DNA from: Bradyrhizobium guangdongense
GTDB lineage: Bacteria > Pseudomonadota > Alphaproteobacteria > Rhizobiales > Xanthobacteraceae
NCBI RefSeq assembly: GCF_004114975.1
Contig: NZ_CP030051.1
Span: 868,001-932,000, forward strand
Direction of reading: 5' to 3'
DNA length: 64,000 bases
Shown: positions 15,137 through 24,993 of the stretch, piece by piece
How the letters are laid out: each line of letters starts with the position of its first letter
How positions within the stretch are numbered: position 1 is the first letter of the stretch
The notes under the pieces: model-generated
Database searches by the model: none
The model's input: the letters and a program-made list of their open reading frames with translations, nothing else
Told to the model about the DNA's origin: nothing
Program-made: the position numbers and the translations under genes

Positions 15137-15391
15137 ATGAGGAAGTGGACGCAGGTGCTGTTCGCAGCGGTCGTGGTCGCGCTCGGGAGCGCGGCAGCAT
15201 CAGCCCAGGAGAACCGGGGCACAGCGGAGCAGCGGGCGGCCTGTACGCCCGACGCTTTTCGTCTTTGCAGTGCCTACATTCCCGACCCCGCGGGAGTGGA
15301 GGTCTGTTTGCGGCAGAGGAAATCGGATCTGAGCGAGGCGTGCAAAGCGGTGTTCGATCATGCCGCCACCGGCTCGGCCAGGGGCAGATAA
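15137..15391 (+). CDS. small secreted cysteine-containing protein
   Basis: The 84-residue protein starts at the ATG at 15137 after AGAAAGGA. Residues 1-24 are a signal peptide ending ASAQ. The mature part has four cysteines: ACTPDAFRLC, VCLRQRK and EACKAVF. The spacing is repeated in many rhizobial small secreted proteins, probably with two disulfides in the periplasm. No function is known. It is read divergently from the small-gene row and shares its operator region. Confidence 0.7.
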   Translation: MRKWTQVLFAAVVVALGSAAASAQENRGTAEQRAACTPDAFRLCSAYIPDPAGVEVCLRQRKSDLSEACKAVFDHAATGSARGR

Positions 15392-15470
15392 GGAGCGATG
15401 TTGCGGCGTGATGTGACGAGGCGCTGCCTTGAGCCACAATCGCACTGCGACAGGAGACAGGAGCGATCTT

Positions 15471-15908
15471 ATGACCACGGTGTATATACCGGCCCTGGCT
15501 GCGTTCGGCGGCTCTGCGTTCGGCGCGCTCTCGACCATCGTCAGTGGATGGTTCAGCGGACGCCGAAGGCGTCGCGAGCTTCATCATGCCCGCTCGTTCT
15601 CAAGGCGCGAACAATTGTACCATAGCTTCATCGAGGAGGCATCACGGCTCTATGCCGAGGCCCTGGTCAACGATCAGGCCGAAATCCCGCAACTGGTCAG
15701 CCTCTATACGCTGGTCGGACGCATGCGGATCTTGTCGAGCACCGAGGTCGTCCAGGCCGCCGAGCGAGCCGGGCACCTGATCATCGAAACATATCTGTCG
15801 CCAAATCGCACCTTCGTAGATCTCCCCAAATTCATCGAGGAGATGGATCCGTTGCGCGATTTCGGCGAGGCCTGCCGCCGCGAGCTGATGAACATTCCGG
15901 CGCAGTGA
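15471..15908 (+). CDS. membrane-anchored hypothetical protein
   Basis: The 145-residue protein has one N-terminal membrane segment (about residues 4-24, VYIPALAAFGGSAFGALSTI) followed by an Arg-rich stretch (SGRRRRRELHHARSFSRRE) and a helical cytoplasmic domain of about 90 residues. The ATG at 15471 is preceded by CAGGAGACAGGAG, a strong ribosome site. I recognise no domain. It stands between the small secreted protein and the convergent TetR gene. Confidence 0.65.
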   Translation: MTTVYIPALAAFGGSAFGALSTIVSGWFSGRRRRRELHHARSFSRREQLYHSFIEEASRLYAEALVNDQAEIPQLVSLYTLVGRMRILSSTEVVQAAERAGHLIIETYLSPNRTFVDLPKFIEEMDPLRDFGEACRRELMNIPAQ

Positions 15909-15938
15909 AAGGTCAGCCAACGACTCTCAGCCGTAGCG

Positions 15939-16592
15939 CTAGTGCGGCCAGTCGGTCTCGCAGGCTGCCAGGAAAAAGCCGACGCGTTCGCGTACGAAGC
16001 CCGGAAGCTCCTTCTTCAGGTCTTTCGGGGTTTCACCGACGAGCGAGCGAAACAGCATCGGCAGCAGGATCAGGTCCAGGAAGATCTGAGCTGTCGCCCG
16101 GCTTCGCTTCGCGCTGAAGGGCCCCCTCGGGGTGCGAGTGAGCTTCTGCGTGGCATCGTCCAAAAGCTGGGACACCGCGGCCAGGGAGCGATCGCGCGCG
16201 GCGTCGTGAACGTTGCGGCTAAGTTGAGGGAATCGCTGCGACTCGGCGATGGTGGCGCGCACCATGCCCAAGGATTCCTCGACCACTCTCTCGACGATGG
16301 CGGTGCCGAGGCTCATCAACTTATCCTCGATGGTGCGGCCCTCGGGCGAGAAGCCCTCGAAGTCCGTCAATCCATCGATGGTGCGGGCCACCACCGCCGC
16401 GAACAGCGCTTCCTTGCCGGGGAAATGCGCGTAGATCGTCGGCTTGCTCGCAGGGGCGAGCTCGGAAATGTCGTCGATGCTGGCGCTGCGGTAGCCCTTC
16501 TCCAGAAACAGCTGTTGGGCCGCATCGAGAATGCGCGCCTGTGCGTCGCCAGCGAGATCCTTGGGCGGTCTGCCTCGCTTCGTCTTCTTCAT
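15939..16592 (-). CDS. TetR/AcrR family regulator of the efflux region
   Basis: The 217-residue protein starts with MKKTKRGRPPKD, an AT-hook-like basic arm, then a TetR HTH at about residues 32-54 (ASIDDISELAPASKPTIYAHF). The C-terminal domain ends in a TetR_C-type helical bundle. It is divergent from the degenerate-kinase/RND unit, and a perfect palindrome at 16674 lies between them. This is the usual layout of an efflux-pump repressor released by a pump substrate. A second similar palindrome at 15012 suggests that it also controls the small-gene row. Confidence 0.9.
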   Translation of the reverse strand: MKKTKRGRPPKDLAGDAQARILDAAQQLFLEKGYRSASIDDISELAPASKPTIYAHFPGKEALFAAVVARTIDGLTDFEGFSPEGRTIEDKLMSLGTAIVERVVEESLGMVRATIAESQRFPQLSRNVHDAARDRSLAAVSQLLDDATQKLTRTPRGPFSAKRSRATAQIFLDLILLPMLFRSLVGETPKDLKKELPGFVRERVGFFLAACETDWPH

Positions 16593-16673
16593 TTTTGATC
16601 TCCGAAATCACGAGTCTGTGCGCTTCGCTTTCCCACTTGACATGCTCAGAGAAGAAAGGCAAGAAAAAGAAAA

Positions 16674-16684
16674 TATACGGTATA
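16674..16684. promoter_or_regulatory. operator-like palindrome, site 2, between TetR and the efflux unit
   Basis: TATAC-G-GTATA is a perfect 11-bp palindrome in an AT-rich tract, followed by TTTATTAA. It lies 82 bases before the TetR start and about 104 before the first gene of the efflux unit, so it can control both. Confidence 0.65.
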
Positions 16685-16787
16685 GTTTATTAATTTGCGG
16701 ATTTTGCTTTTCGCGAGCTTCGCGGGCGCTCCGGTCCGGGAGCGCACACGTTTTGGGTCGATCCCGATCGGAATGAGGAGAATGTCA

Positions 16788-17567
16788 ATGACTGCCTTAA
16801 GTCCAACCCCGACCGCCTTGCAGGAAGGCGTGCTGCTCCGAGAGCTGAACCGCAGGGTTACCAACGGTGTTGCCTTCGCCATCGATCTTGTCTCCGCCGC
16901 GGCCATCCGGGTCGAGGGGACGGAAGCCAAGTGTGCGCTCCGCGATGTCGTCGAGCTGCTGCATGGCTATGCCGATGTGCATCGTGCGTTGGCCATGCCG
17001 GCGGGTGAAACGCTGATCCAAGCCGCGAGCTACATTCGCAAACTGGGCTGTGGCATGCGCCGCGCGGTTCTGGACCGGATGAACATTCCTCTGGCCCTCG
17101 CGACCCAATCCCTCGCGCTTCAGCCGGAGCGCTGCTGGCACCTGGGGTTGATCGTTCATGAGCTCGTGATGCACGCGGCAAGACACGCCTGCTTCGACGC
17201 CCGCGCCGGGCAGATCAGGATCAAGCTGACGCGCAACGGCGCGCTGGTGAACTGCGTGATCCTGGACAACGGCTGGCGTCCCGCGCGGGAGACTTCGGAC
17301 CGCGAATTGCGAATCGTGAGGGATATCGCGCGGGCGCTCGGCGGCCGGATCGAGCAGGGTTTCGGCGCCGAATTCACCTCGATTGTCCTCTCGTTCCCGC
17401 TGACGGAACGCGAACGGGGGGCGAACTGGTCAATCGCAACGCGCCAGATGAGGGCTCCGCGCCGCACGAGAGCCGCCGGTTCAAATGCCGCGGCCCTCCG
17501 TTCCCTGCGCTCCCCAGATGCGCTTGGCGCCCTGTTGTCGCTTTCTCATCCAATGGACGCGTCATGA
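16788..17567 (+). CDS. degenerate histidine-kinase-like protein (HisKA_2/HATPase)
   Basis: The 259-residue protein resembles stand-alone HWE/HisKA_2 kinases: LLRELNRRVTN at about residue 16, HELVMHAARHA at 124, and a DNG motif at about 163. Two key residues are changed. The phospho-accepting His of the usual NHR motif is Arg22, and the Asn of the N box is His129. It is therefore probably a pseudokinase. The ATG at 16788 is placed seven bases after GAGGAG; the frame is open upstream. Its stop overlaps the first adaptor gene (ATGA at 17564). Confidence 0.75.
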   Translation: MTALSPTPTALQEGVLLRELNRRVTNGVAFAIDLVSAAAIRVEGTEAKCALRDVVELLHGYADVHRALAMPAGETLIQAASYIRKLGCGMRRAVLDRMNIPLALATQSLALQPERCWHLGLIVHELVMHAARHACFDARAGQIRIKLTRNGALVNCVILDNGWRPARETSDRELRIVRDIARALGGRIEQGFGAEFTSIVLSFPLTERERGANWSIATRQMRAPRRTRAAGSNAAALRSLRSPDALGALLSLSHPMDAS

Positions 17568-18679
17568 CAAATCAGTGGTCCAATCCGATCCGTCAAAGGC
17601 GATGTGCGAAGGCGCTGGTCCTGGCTACCGCACTCGTCGGCCTTGCCCTGAACGGCTGCAACGATCACGCGGCGCCGACCGCCATGCGCGCCGCGCTGGT
17701 CCGGACCATGATCGTGCAGCCGCGCGACCGGCAAGCCGCCATCACCTTGACGGGCGAGGTTCAGGCGCGCTTCCACGCCGATCTTTCGTTCCGCGTCAGC
17801 GGACGCGTGATTGCCCGCGCCGTGGACGTTGGTGCTCACGTCAACAGGGGCGACGTCCTGGCCCGGCTCGATCCAGCCGAGCAACAGGCCGATGTCGATG
17901 CTGCGACCGCGGCGGTGGCTTCAGCCCAAGCCCAGCTGCGCGTGGCGAGAGCTACGTTCGAGCGGCAGAAAGGGCTGATCGCAAGCGGCTTCACCACCCG
18001 GACCGTTTACGACCAGGCCGAGGAGGGACTACGAACGACGGAGGGCGTGCTGGAAGCGGCCAAGGCGCAGCTCGGCACCGCGCGCGATGCGTTGGGCTAT
18101 ACCGTCCTGCGCGCCGAGGCCGATGGCGTCATCACAGCGCGAAGTCTCGAGGTCGGTCAGGTCGTTCCTGCCGCCCAACCCGTGTTTTCGCTTGCACAGG
18201 ATGGGGAGCGGGATGCCGTCTTCGAGGTCTACGAGTCTGTCTTCCTCGGCCAGGCCGACGGCCGGCGCGTCACGCTGGCGCTGCTCTCGGATCCCGACGT
18301 GGCAGCGACGGGCGAGGTGAGAGAGATTTCACCCGTCATCGACCCGAAGAGCTCCACGATCCGCGTCAAGGTGTCGATCGAGAACCCGCCGGCTCAGATG
18401 ACGCTGGGCAGCGCCGTCGCGGGGACGGTCAAGGCGAAAGCGCAGAACGAGATTGCCTTGCCATGGAGCGCGCTGATGGCGGCAGGCAGGAAGCCTGCGG
18501 TCTGGACCGTCGATCCGAAAACGCAGACCGCGTCGCTGAAGCCCGTCACGGTCGGCGCTTATGAAGCCGGCCAGGTGCTGATCAAGGCCGGCCTCGACCC
18601 CGGCGAGCGCGTCGTCGTCGACGGCGGCAAGCTTTTGAGCCTCGGCCAGTCCGTCACTGAAGAGGGAGGCCGGTCATGA
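17564..18679 (+). CDS. RND efflux periplasmic adaptor, lipoprotein (first copy)
   Basis: The 371-residue membrane-fusion protein begins with a signal ending in the lipobox LALNGC (Cys32), so it is anchored in the inner membrane. A lipoyl-like half-motif follows (GRVIARAVDVGAHVNRGDVLARLD), then a coiled-coil hairpin of about 70 residues, the second lipoyl half (VLRAEADGVITARSLEVGQVV) and a beta-barrel. It links an RND pump to an outer-membrane channel. The ATG overlaps the gene before it, and its stop overlaps the next adaptor (ATGA at 18676). No outer-membrane channel gene is nearby. Confidence 0.93.
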   Translation: MTNQWSNPIRQRRCAKALVLATALVGLALNGCNDHAAPTAMRAALVRTMIVQPRDRQAAITLTGEVQARFHADLSFRVSGRVIARAVDVGAHVNRGDVLARLDPAEQQADVDAATAAVASAQAQLRVARATFERQKGLIASGFTTRTVYDQAEEGLRTTEGVLEAAKAQLGTARDALGYTVLRAEADGVITARSLEVGQVVPAAQPVFSLAQDGERDAVFEVYESVFLGQADGRRVTLALLSDPDVAATGEVREISPVIDPKSSTIRVKVSIENPPAQMTLGSAVAGTVKAKAQNEIALPWSALMAAGRKPAVWTVDPKTQTASLKPVTVGAYEAGQVLIKAGLDPGERVVVDGGKLLSLGQSVTEEGGRS

Positions 18680-19752
18680 AGCGCCAAGTCATCGCGATCG
18701 CCGGCACCCTCGCGACGGCCACGTTGCTCACCGGCTGTCAGCAGGACACGAACGCGCCGGAGCCCGTGCGCCCCGTGCTCTCGATGGTGGCGGAGCCGAA
18801 CAATGCTCCCAGTTCGGTTGCCGTCGGCGTGATCGAGCCGCGCTACAAGACCAACCTTGGTTTTCGTGTGCTCGGACGGTTGACGTCGCGTCCTGTCTAC
18901 GTTGGCGACATCGTCAGCGAAGGACAAATCATCGGGTCGATCGATCCTACCGCGCTCGATCTCGCCGTTCGTGCGGCGAGGGCACAGCTGGCGAAGGCCG
19001 AGGCGAAGCTTGCGACGGCCAAGGCCACCGAGGAGCGGCAACGCACGCTGATCACCAGCGATGCGACCACCAAGCAGACGCTCGACAATGCCGAGCAGGC
19101 GCGCGCGGGCGCGGAAGCCAACGTCGCGCAGGAACAGGCGAGCCTGACCAAGGCGATCGAGCAGCTCGGCTATGCCCGGATCAAGGCCGACTTCGGCGGC
19201 GTCGTCACCGCCGTTGGTGCGGAAGTCGGTCAGGTGGTCTCGCCCGGTCAAACCGTGTTGACGGTTGCGCGCCCGGACGTCAGGGAGGCGGTCGTCGATA
19301 TCGGGGAAGACCTCACCGCGCCGCTCGAGGTTGGTCTTCCGTTCACCGTCAGCCTGCAGCTTCTTCCTGCTGTTCAGGTCGAGGGCAGGATCCGCGAGAT
19401 TGCGCCGCAAGCCGATGCCGTGACGCGGCTGCGACGGGTCCGGATCGCGCTCGATGATCCGCCCGAAAGCTTCCGTCTTGGCGCGACTGTCACGGCAAAG
19501 CCCGGCAAGGACCAGAGCAAGGTCTTGCGACTGCCCGCATCGGCCGTGCTCACCAGGGACGGCGGCGATTTCGTCTGGGTGGTCGATCCGCCCGCCGGCA
19601 CCGTGTCGCTGCAGAAGATCGACGGTGTCGCCGAACCGGCGGGCATCCGCGTCACAGGCGGGCTTGCCGCGGGCACCCGCGTCGTCACCGCCGGAGTTCA
19701 CAGCCTCAAGCCCGGACAGCACGTCCGCATTCAACAGGACCAGGAGCCATGA
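18676..19752 (+). CDS. RND efflux periplasmic adaptor, lipoprotein (second copy)
   Basis: The 358-residue protein is a second membrane-fusion protein with lipobox LLTGC (Cys21). Its lipoyl halves (GRLTSRPVYVGDIVSEGQIIG and IKADFGGVVTAVGAEVGQVV) flank a coiled-coil hairpin of about 70 residues. It is only distantly similar to the first adaptor, so this is not a recent duplication. Two different adaptors ahead of one permease suggest a hetero-oligomeric adaptor ring. Its stop overlaps the permease start (ATGA at 19749). Confidence 0.93.
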   Translation: MKRQVIAIAGTLATATLLTGCQQDTNAPEPVRPVLSMVAEPNNAPSSVAVGVIEPRYKTNLGFRVLGRLTSRPVYVGDIVSEGQIIGSIDPTALDLAVRAARAQLAKAEAKLATAKATEERQRTLITSDATTKQTLDNAEQARAGAEANVAQEQASLTKAIEQLGYARIKADFGGVVTAVGAEVGQVVSPGQTVLTVARPDVREAVVDIGEDLTAPLEVGLPFTVSLQLLPAVQVEGRIREIAPQADAVTRLRRVRIALDDPPESFRLGATVTAKPGKDQSKVLRLPASAVLTRDGGDFVWVVDPPAGTVSLQKIDGVAEPAGIRVTGGLAAGTRVVTAGVHSLKPGQHVRIQQDQEP

Positions 19753-22700
19753 AGTCGTTCAACCTCTCCGACTGGGCGCTCGGCCATCGCTCGCTCATCT
19801 GGTATTTCATGATCGCCTTCATGGCGGCCGGCCTGTTTGCCTATCTCCAGCTGGGACGGCAGGAAGATCCTGACTTCACCATCAAGACCATGGTGATCCA
19901 GGCGCAATGGCCGGGCGCCTCGCCGGAGGAGATGACCCGCCAGGTCACCGACCGGATCGAGAAGAAGCTGGAGGAGCTCGAATCGCTCGACTACACCAAG
20001 AGCGTGACGGTCGCGGGCCAGACCACCGTCTTCGTCTACTTGCGCGATTCGACCAAGGCGGCGGACGTGAAGCCGACCTGGGTCCGCGTCCGCAACATGA
20101 TCGCGGACATCAAGGGCGATTTCCCGCAAGGCGTGATCGGACCCGGCTTCAACGACCGCTTCGGCGACGTCTTCGGCAATGTCTATGCTTTCACCAGCGA
20201 CGGCCTCAGTCAGCGGCAGCTTCGCGATCAGGTCGAGGATATCAGGGCCAAGGTGCTGACCGTGCCCGATGTCGGCAAGGTCGATATTCTCGGTGCGCAG
20301 GATGAGGTCATCTACCTCGAATTCTCCACCCGCAAGATCGCCGCCCTCGGCCTCGACGTCCACGCCATCATGAATTCGCTGCAGGGCCAGAACGCGGTGG
20401 CGCCCTCCGGCGTGTTCCAGGAAGGGCCGGAGCGGATCAGCGTCCGTGTGAATGGCCAGTTCACGTCGGAGGCGAGCCTGAAGGCGGTCAATTTGCGCAT
20501 CAACGACCGCTTCTTCCCGCTGACCGATGTTGCGACCGTCACGCGCGGCTACGCAGATCCGTCGTCTACGCTGTTTCGATACAACGGTGAGCCCGCCATC
20601 GCGCTCGCGATCGGTATGAAGTCCGGAGCCAACCTGCTCCAGTTCGGCGAAGCGCTGAAGCAGGAGATGACGAAGATCATCGCCGACCTGCCGATCGGCG
20701 TCGGCGTCCACCTCGTGGCCGATCAGCCCGTCGTGGTCGAGCATGCGGTTTCTGGCTTCACGGAAGCACTGTTCGAGGCCGTGATCATCGTGCTCGGCAT
20801 AAGCTTCCTGAGCCTCGGCTTGCGGGCCGGCCTCGTCGTGGCGATTGCCATCCCGCTCGTGCTCGCGATCACTTTCGTCGTGATGGCCTATTGCGGCATC
20901 TCGCTGCAACGCATTTCGCTGGGAGCCCTGATCATCGCGCTCGGCCTCCTGGTCGACGACGCGATGATCGCGGTCGAAATGATGGTGGCGCGGCTCGAGA
21001 TCGGGGATCCCCTCGAAAAGGCGGCAACCCACGTCTATACGTCCACCGCGTTCCCGATGCTGACGGGGACGCTGGTCACCGTCGCCGGATTCATCCCGAT
21101 CGGGCTCAACAGCAGCAACGCCGGCGAGTTCACCTTCACCCTGTTCGTGGTGATCGCGGTCTCGCTGATCGTCTCGTGGCTCGTGGCCGTGTTGTTTACC
21201 CCGCTGCTCGGCGTCACCATCCTTCCTGCGAAGCTGAAGGGACATCACGAGCAGAAGGGCCGCGTGGGGCAGCTATTCGCGCGCCTGCTGCTGTTCTGCA
21301 TGCATCATCGCTGGAGCACCATCGCGATGACGGCCGGCGCCTTCGGGCTCGCCTTGTTCGGCTTGCAGTTCGTGCAGCAGCAGTTCTTCCCGTCCTCGGA
21401 CCGCGCCGAGCTCGTGATTGATTGGAACCTGCCGCAGAACGCTTCGATTAGTGAGACCAACACGCAGATGGCGCGCTTCGAACGCGAGCAGCTGCAGGAC
21501 AACGATTCGGTCGAGCATTGGTCGACCTATGTCGGCACCGGTGCGCCGCGATTCGTGCTGTCGTTCGATCTGCAGACCGCCAACGCCTGGTTCGGCCAGC
21601 AGGTGATCGTGACCAAGGGCGGAATCGCTGCACGCGACCGTCTTAAGGCGCAGTTCGAGGATTACTTGAGGAAGACCTTCCCGGGCACCGACACCTACGT
21701 CAAGCTGCTCGAGGTCGGCCCGCCCGTGGGACGTCCGGTGCAATACCGCCTGAGCGGCCCCGACATCGCCGAGGTCCGCAATCTCTCGCAGAAGCTCGCC
21801 GGCGTCATCAGCAGCAGTCCTGACCTCGGCAATGTGGTGTTCGACTGGATGGAGCCGGCGCGCGTCGTCAAGGTCGATGTGCTCCAGGACAAGGCGCGCC
21901 AGCTCGGCGTCACCTCGCAAGACATCGCCACCACGCTGAACTCCGTGCTCCAAGGCTCGCCGGTCACGCAGGTGCGCGACAGCATCTATCTCGTCAACGT
22001 CACGGGACGCGCGACCGCGCCGGAGCGCGCCTCGATCGACACGTTGCGCGACCTGCAGATGACCGGGCTCGGCGGCCAATCCGTGCCGCTCGGGGCCGTC
22101 GCCAATCTGCGCTACGAGCTGGAGCAGCCCACCATCTGGCGTCGCGCGCGAATCCCGACGATCACGCTGAAGGCCGCCGTGGTCAGCAACGTTCAGCCGA
22201 AGACGGTCGTCGACCAGCTCGCGCCGAAGGTGGCGGAATTTGCCAAGCAGCTGCCCGCGGGCTACCCGATCAAGATTGGCGGCTCAGTCGAGGAAAGCGC
22301 CAAGAGCCAGGGGCCGATCATCGCGGTCGTGCCCCTGATGCTGTTCGTCATGGCCACGGTGCTGATGGTGCAGCTGCAAAGCTTCTCACGCCTGTTCCTG
22401 GTGTTCGCGGTCGCGCCGCTTGCATTGATCGGCGTCGTCATGGCCATGCTGCCGAGCGGCGCGCCGCTTGGCTTCGTCGCCATCCTCGGCGTGCTCGCCC
22501 TCATCGGCATCCTGGTCCGAAACTCCGTGATCCTGATCGTGCAGATCGAGGATCTGAAGAAAGAGGGCAGGCCCGCCTGGGATGCGGTGGTGGAAGCAAC
22601 CGAGCATCGCATGCGGCCGATCCTGCTCACTGCCGCCGCGGCAAGTCTCGCGCTCATTCCGATCGCGCGCGAGATTTTCTGGGGCCCGATGGCCTATGCC

Positions 22701-22904
22701 ATGATGGGCGGCATCATCGTCGGCACGCTGCTGACGCTACTGTTCCTGCCGGCGCTGTATGTCGCGTGGTTCAGGATTCATCCAGAGTTCAGCGATGAAG
22801 CATCGACTCCGGAAATCATGGAAGGAGCGTGCGGTGCTGCTTCGCCGAAGCCTTTTGCCGGGCATGGCGCGCCAGCCCCTGTTCCGGAACCGGCTGACGG
22901 TTGA
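19749..22904 (+). CDS. RND-family efflux permease
   Basis: This 1051-residue inner-membrane pump has 12 membrane segments in two repeats, with large periplasmic loops. The proton-relay motif is seen in helix 4 (GLLVDDAMIAVEMM, two adjacent Asp). The length is normal for AcrB-type or heavy-metal-type pumps. The substrate is unclear: the protein sits closer to the small-molecule branch than to CusA-like metal pumps. It is the last gene of a unit with a degenerate kinase and two lipoprotein adaptors. About 160 bases separate it from the convergent lepA. Confidence 0.94.
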   Translation: MKSFNLSDWALGHRSLIWYFMIAFMAAGLFAYLQLGRQEDPDFTIKTMVIQAQWPGASPEEMTRQVTDRIEKKLEELESLDYTKSVTVAGQTTVFVYLRDSTKAADVKPTWVRVRNMIADIKGDFPQGVIGPGFNDRFGDVFGNVYAFTSDGLSQRQLRDQVEDIRAKVLTVPDVGKVDILGAQDEVIYLEFSTRKIAALGLDVHAIMNSLQGQNAVAPSGVFQEGPERISVRVNGQFTSEASLKAVNLRINDRFFPLTDVATVTRGYADPSSTLFRYNGEPAIALAIGMKSGANLLQFGEALKQEMTKIIADLPIGVGVHLVADQPVVVEHAVSGFTEALFEAVIIVLGISFLSLGLRAGLVVAIAIPLVLAITFVVMAYCGISLQRISLGALIIALGLLVDDAMIAVEMMVARLEIGDPLEKAATHVYTSTAFPMLTGTLVTVAGFIPIGLNSSNAGEFTFTLFVVIAVSLIVSWLVAVLFTPLLGVTILPAKLKGHHEQKGRVGQLFARLLLFCMHHRWSTIAMTAGAFGLALFGLQFVQQQFFPSSDRAELVIDWNLPQNASISETNTQMARFEREQLQDNDSVEHWSTYVGTGAPRFVLSFDLQTANAWFGQQVIVTKGGIAARDRLKAQFEDYLRKTFPGTDTYVKLLEVGPPVGRPVQYRLSGPDIAEVRNLSQKLAGVISSSPDLGNVVFDWMEPARVVKVDVLQDKARQLGVTSQDIATTLNSVLQGSPVTQVRDSIYLVNVTGRATAPERASIDTLRDLQMTGLGGQSVPLGAVANLRYELEQPTIWRRARIPTITLKAAVVSNVQPKTVVDQLAPKVAEFAKQLPAGYPIKIGGSVEESAKSQGPIIAVVPLMLFVMATVLMVQLQSFSRLFLVFAVAPLALIGVVMAMLPSGAPLGFVAILGVLALIGILVRNSVILIVQIEDLKKEGRPAWDAVVEATEHRMRPILLTAAAASLALIPIAREIFWGPMAYAMMGGIIVGTLLTLLFLPALYVAWFRIHPEFSDEASTPEIMEGACGAASPKPFAGHGAPAPVPEPADG

Positions 22905-23068
22905 CCATCAGCGGCTCCGATTCTCCTATTATGCGCCTGTTTTGCCCGACGGAGCAAGTCTATTTCTTAAAAACAGAAAAATACCAGCTGCCGACCAGGG
23001 GTCGCTACTGTGCATGGGGTTGTTTTCGACATTTGTCGTCGGGCGGCGAGTCGGGTCCTCGACCGGCC

Positions 23069-24880
23069 TCAGCTATCCACCTTCAGCGCGGCGATGAAGG
23101 CTTCCTGCGGGATGTCGACCTTGCCGAACTGCCGCATCTTCTTCTTGCCTTCCTTCTGCTTCTCCAGAAGCTTGCGCTTGCGCGTGATGTCGCCGCCGTA
23201 GCATTTCGCGGTGACGTCCTTGCGCAGCGCGCGCACCGTCTCGCGCGCGATCACCTTGCCGCCGATCGCCGCCTGGATCGGAATCTGGAACATGTGCGGC
23301 GGGATCAGCTCCTTCATCTTCTCGACCATGGCGCGGCCGCGCCCTTCGGCGCGGGTGCGGTGGACCAGCATCGAGAGCGCATCGACCGGCTCGGCGTTGA
23401 CCAGGATCTGCATCTTGACGAGATCGGCCGGCTTGTAGTCGGTGAGATGATAGTCGAACGAGGCGTAGCCCTTGGAGACCGACTTGAGGCGATCGTAGAA
23501 GTCGAACACGACTTCGTTGAGCGGCAGGTCGTATTTCACCATGGCGCGGGCGCCGACGTAGGTCAGCTCCTTCTGCGAGCCGCGGCGGTCCTGGCACAGC
23601 TTCAGCACGCTGCCGAGATATTCGTCGGGCGTGAGGATCGTCGCCTCGATCCAGGGCTCCTGGATCTCCTCGATCTTCACCACGTCGGGCATGTCGACCG
23701 GGTTGTGGATCTCGAGCTCGGTGCCGTCGGTGAGCTTCATCTTGTAGATGACGCTCGGCGCCGTCGCGATCAGGTTGAGATCGAATTCGCGCGACAGCCG
23801 CTCCTGGATGATCTCGAGGTGGAGCAGGCCGAGGAAGCCGCAGCGGAAGCCGAAGCCGAGCGCGGCGGAGGTTTCCATCTCGAAGGAGAAGCTGGCGTCG
23901 TTCAGCCGCAGCTTGCCCATCGCGGCGCGCAGCGTTTCGAAATCGTCGGCATCGACCGGGAACAGGCCGCAGAACACCACGGGGATCGCCGGCTTGAAGC
24001 CGGGCAGCATTTCCGTCACCGGCTTCCTGTCGTCGGTGATGGTGTCACCGACACGGGTGTCGGCGACTTCCTTGATCGCGGCGGTGATGAAGCCGATCTC
24101 GCCGGGGCCGAGCTCGTCGACCTGCTGCATCTTTGGTGTGAAGAAGCCGACGCGCTCGACGTCATAGGCTGCGCCCGTGCCCATCATGCGCACGCGCTGG
24201 CCCTTCTTCATGGTGCCGTCGACGATGCGCACCAGCACGACGACGCCGAGATAGACGTCGTACCAGCTGTCGACCAGCAGCGCCTTCAAGGTCGCGTCGC
24301 GATCGCCCTTCGGCGGCGGCAGGCGGGTGACGACGGCTTCCAGCACGTCGGGAATGCCGAGGCCGGTCTTGGCCGAGATCATCACCGCGTCGGAGGCGTC
24401 GATGCCGATGACGTCCTCGATCTGTTGCTTGACCTTCTCCGGCTCGGCAGCCGGCAGGTCGACCTTGTTCAGGACGGGGACGATCTCGTGGTTGTTGTCG
24501 AGCGCCTGGTAGACGTTGGCGAGCGTCTGCGCCTCGACGCCCTGGCTGGCGTCGACCACGAGCAGGGAACCTTCACACGCCGCGAGCGACCGCGAGACTT
24601 CGTAGGCGAAGTCGACATGGCCCGGCGTGTCCATCAGGTTGAACACGTAATCCTTGCCGTCCTTGGCGCGGTACTGCAGGCGCACCGTCTGCGCCTTGAT
24701 GGTGATGCCGCGCTCGCGCTCGATGTCCATGGAATCGAGCACCTGCTCCTTGCCCGCCATTTCGCGGTCGGAGAGGCCGCCGGTCATCTGGATCAGGCGG
24801 TCGGCCAGCGTCGATTTGCCATGGTCGATATGGGCGACGATGGAGAAATTGCGGATGTTGGAAATGGGGACGGTCGTCAT
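23069..24880 (-). CDS. lepA: elongation factor 4, back-translocating GTPase
   Basis: The 603-residue protein is EF4/LepA, a ribosome-dependent GTPase. The G1 motif is [10 protein letters not shown]3 is DTPGHVDF and G4 is NKVD. The EF4-specific C-terminal domain ([37 protein letters not shown]) is complete. The start is the ATG at 24880, which gives [20 protein letters not shown]; the frame is open to 24919 without a good reason for it. A 113-base gap separates it from the divergent glycosyltransferase gene. Confidence 0.97.
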   Translation of the reverse strand: MTTVPISNIRNFSIVAHIDHGKSTLADRLIQMTGGLSDREMAGKEQVLDSMDIERERGITIKAQTVRLQYRAKDGKDYVFNLMDTPGHVDFAYEVSRSLAACEGSLLVVDASQGVEAQTLANVYQALDNNHEIVPVLNKVDLPAAEPEKVKQQIEDVIGIDASDAVMISAKTGLGIPDVLEAVVTRLPPPKGDRDATLKALLVDSWYDVYLGVVVLVRIVDGTMKKGQRVRMMGTGAAYDVERVGFFTPKMQQVDELGPGEIGFITAAIKEVADTRVGDTITDDRKPVTEMLPGFKPAIPVVFCGLFPVDADDFETLRAAMGKLRLNDASFSFEMETSAALGFGFRCGFLGLLHLEIIQERLSREFDLNLIATAPSVIYKMKLTDGTELEIHNPVDMPDVVKIEEIQEPWIEATILTPDEYLGSVLKLCQDRRGSQKELTYVGARAMVKYDLPLNEVVFDFYDRLKSVSKGYASFDYHLTDYKPADLVKMQILVNAEPVDALSMLVHRTRAEGRGRAMVEKMKELIPPHMFQIPIQAAIGGKVIARETVRALRKDVTAKCYGGDITRKRKLLEKQKEGKKKMRQFGKVDIPQEAFIAALKVDS

Positions 24881-24993
24881 GGGCGCGGGATACCACTCAC
24901 ATCCCCGTGCGGCAACCATATTGCTGTAATTTCAGGGCCTTTCTTCACGCCAAGCTGATTCCACCGGGCCCTAAAACGCGCTACGCAACGCCG

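Noticed and set aside
19731..21248. 505-residue open frame opposite the RND permease
   Set aside because: It is a GC-rich antisense shadow with His/Asp/Arg-rich low-complexity composition, and the permease on the other strand is certain.
22901..24958. 685-residue open frame opposite lepA
   Set aside because: Antisense to a complete LepA; repetitive Leu/Asp/His-rich composition and no recognisable motif.
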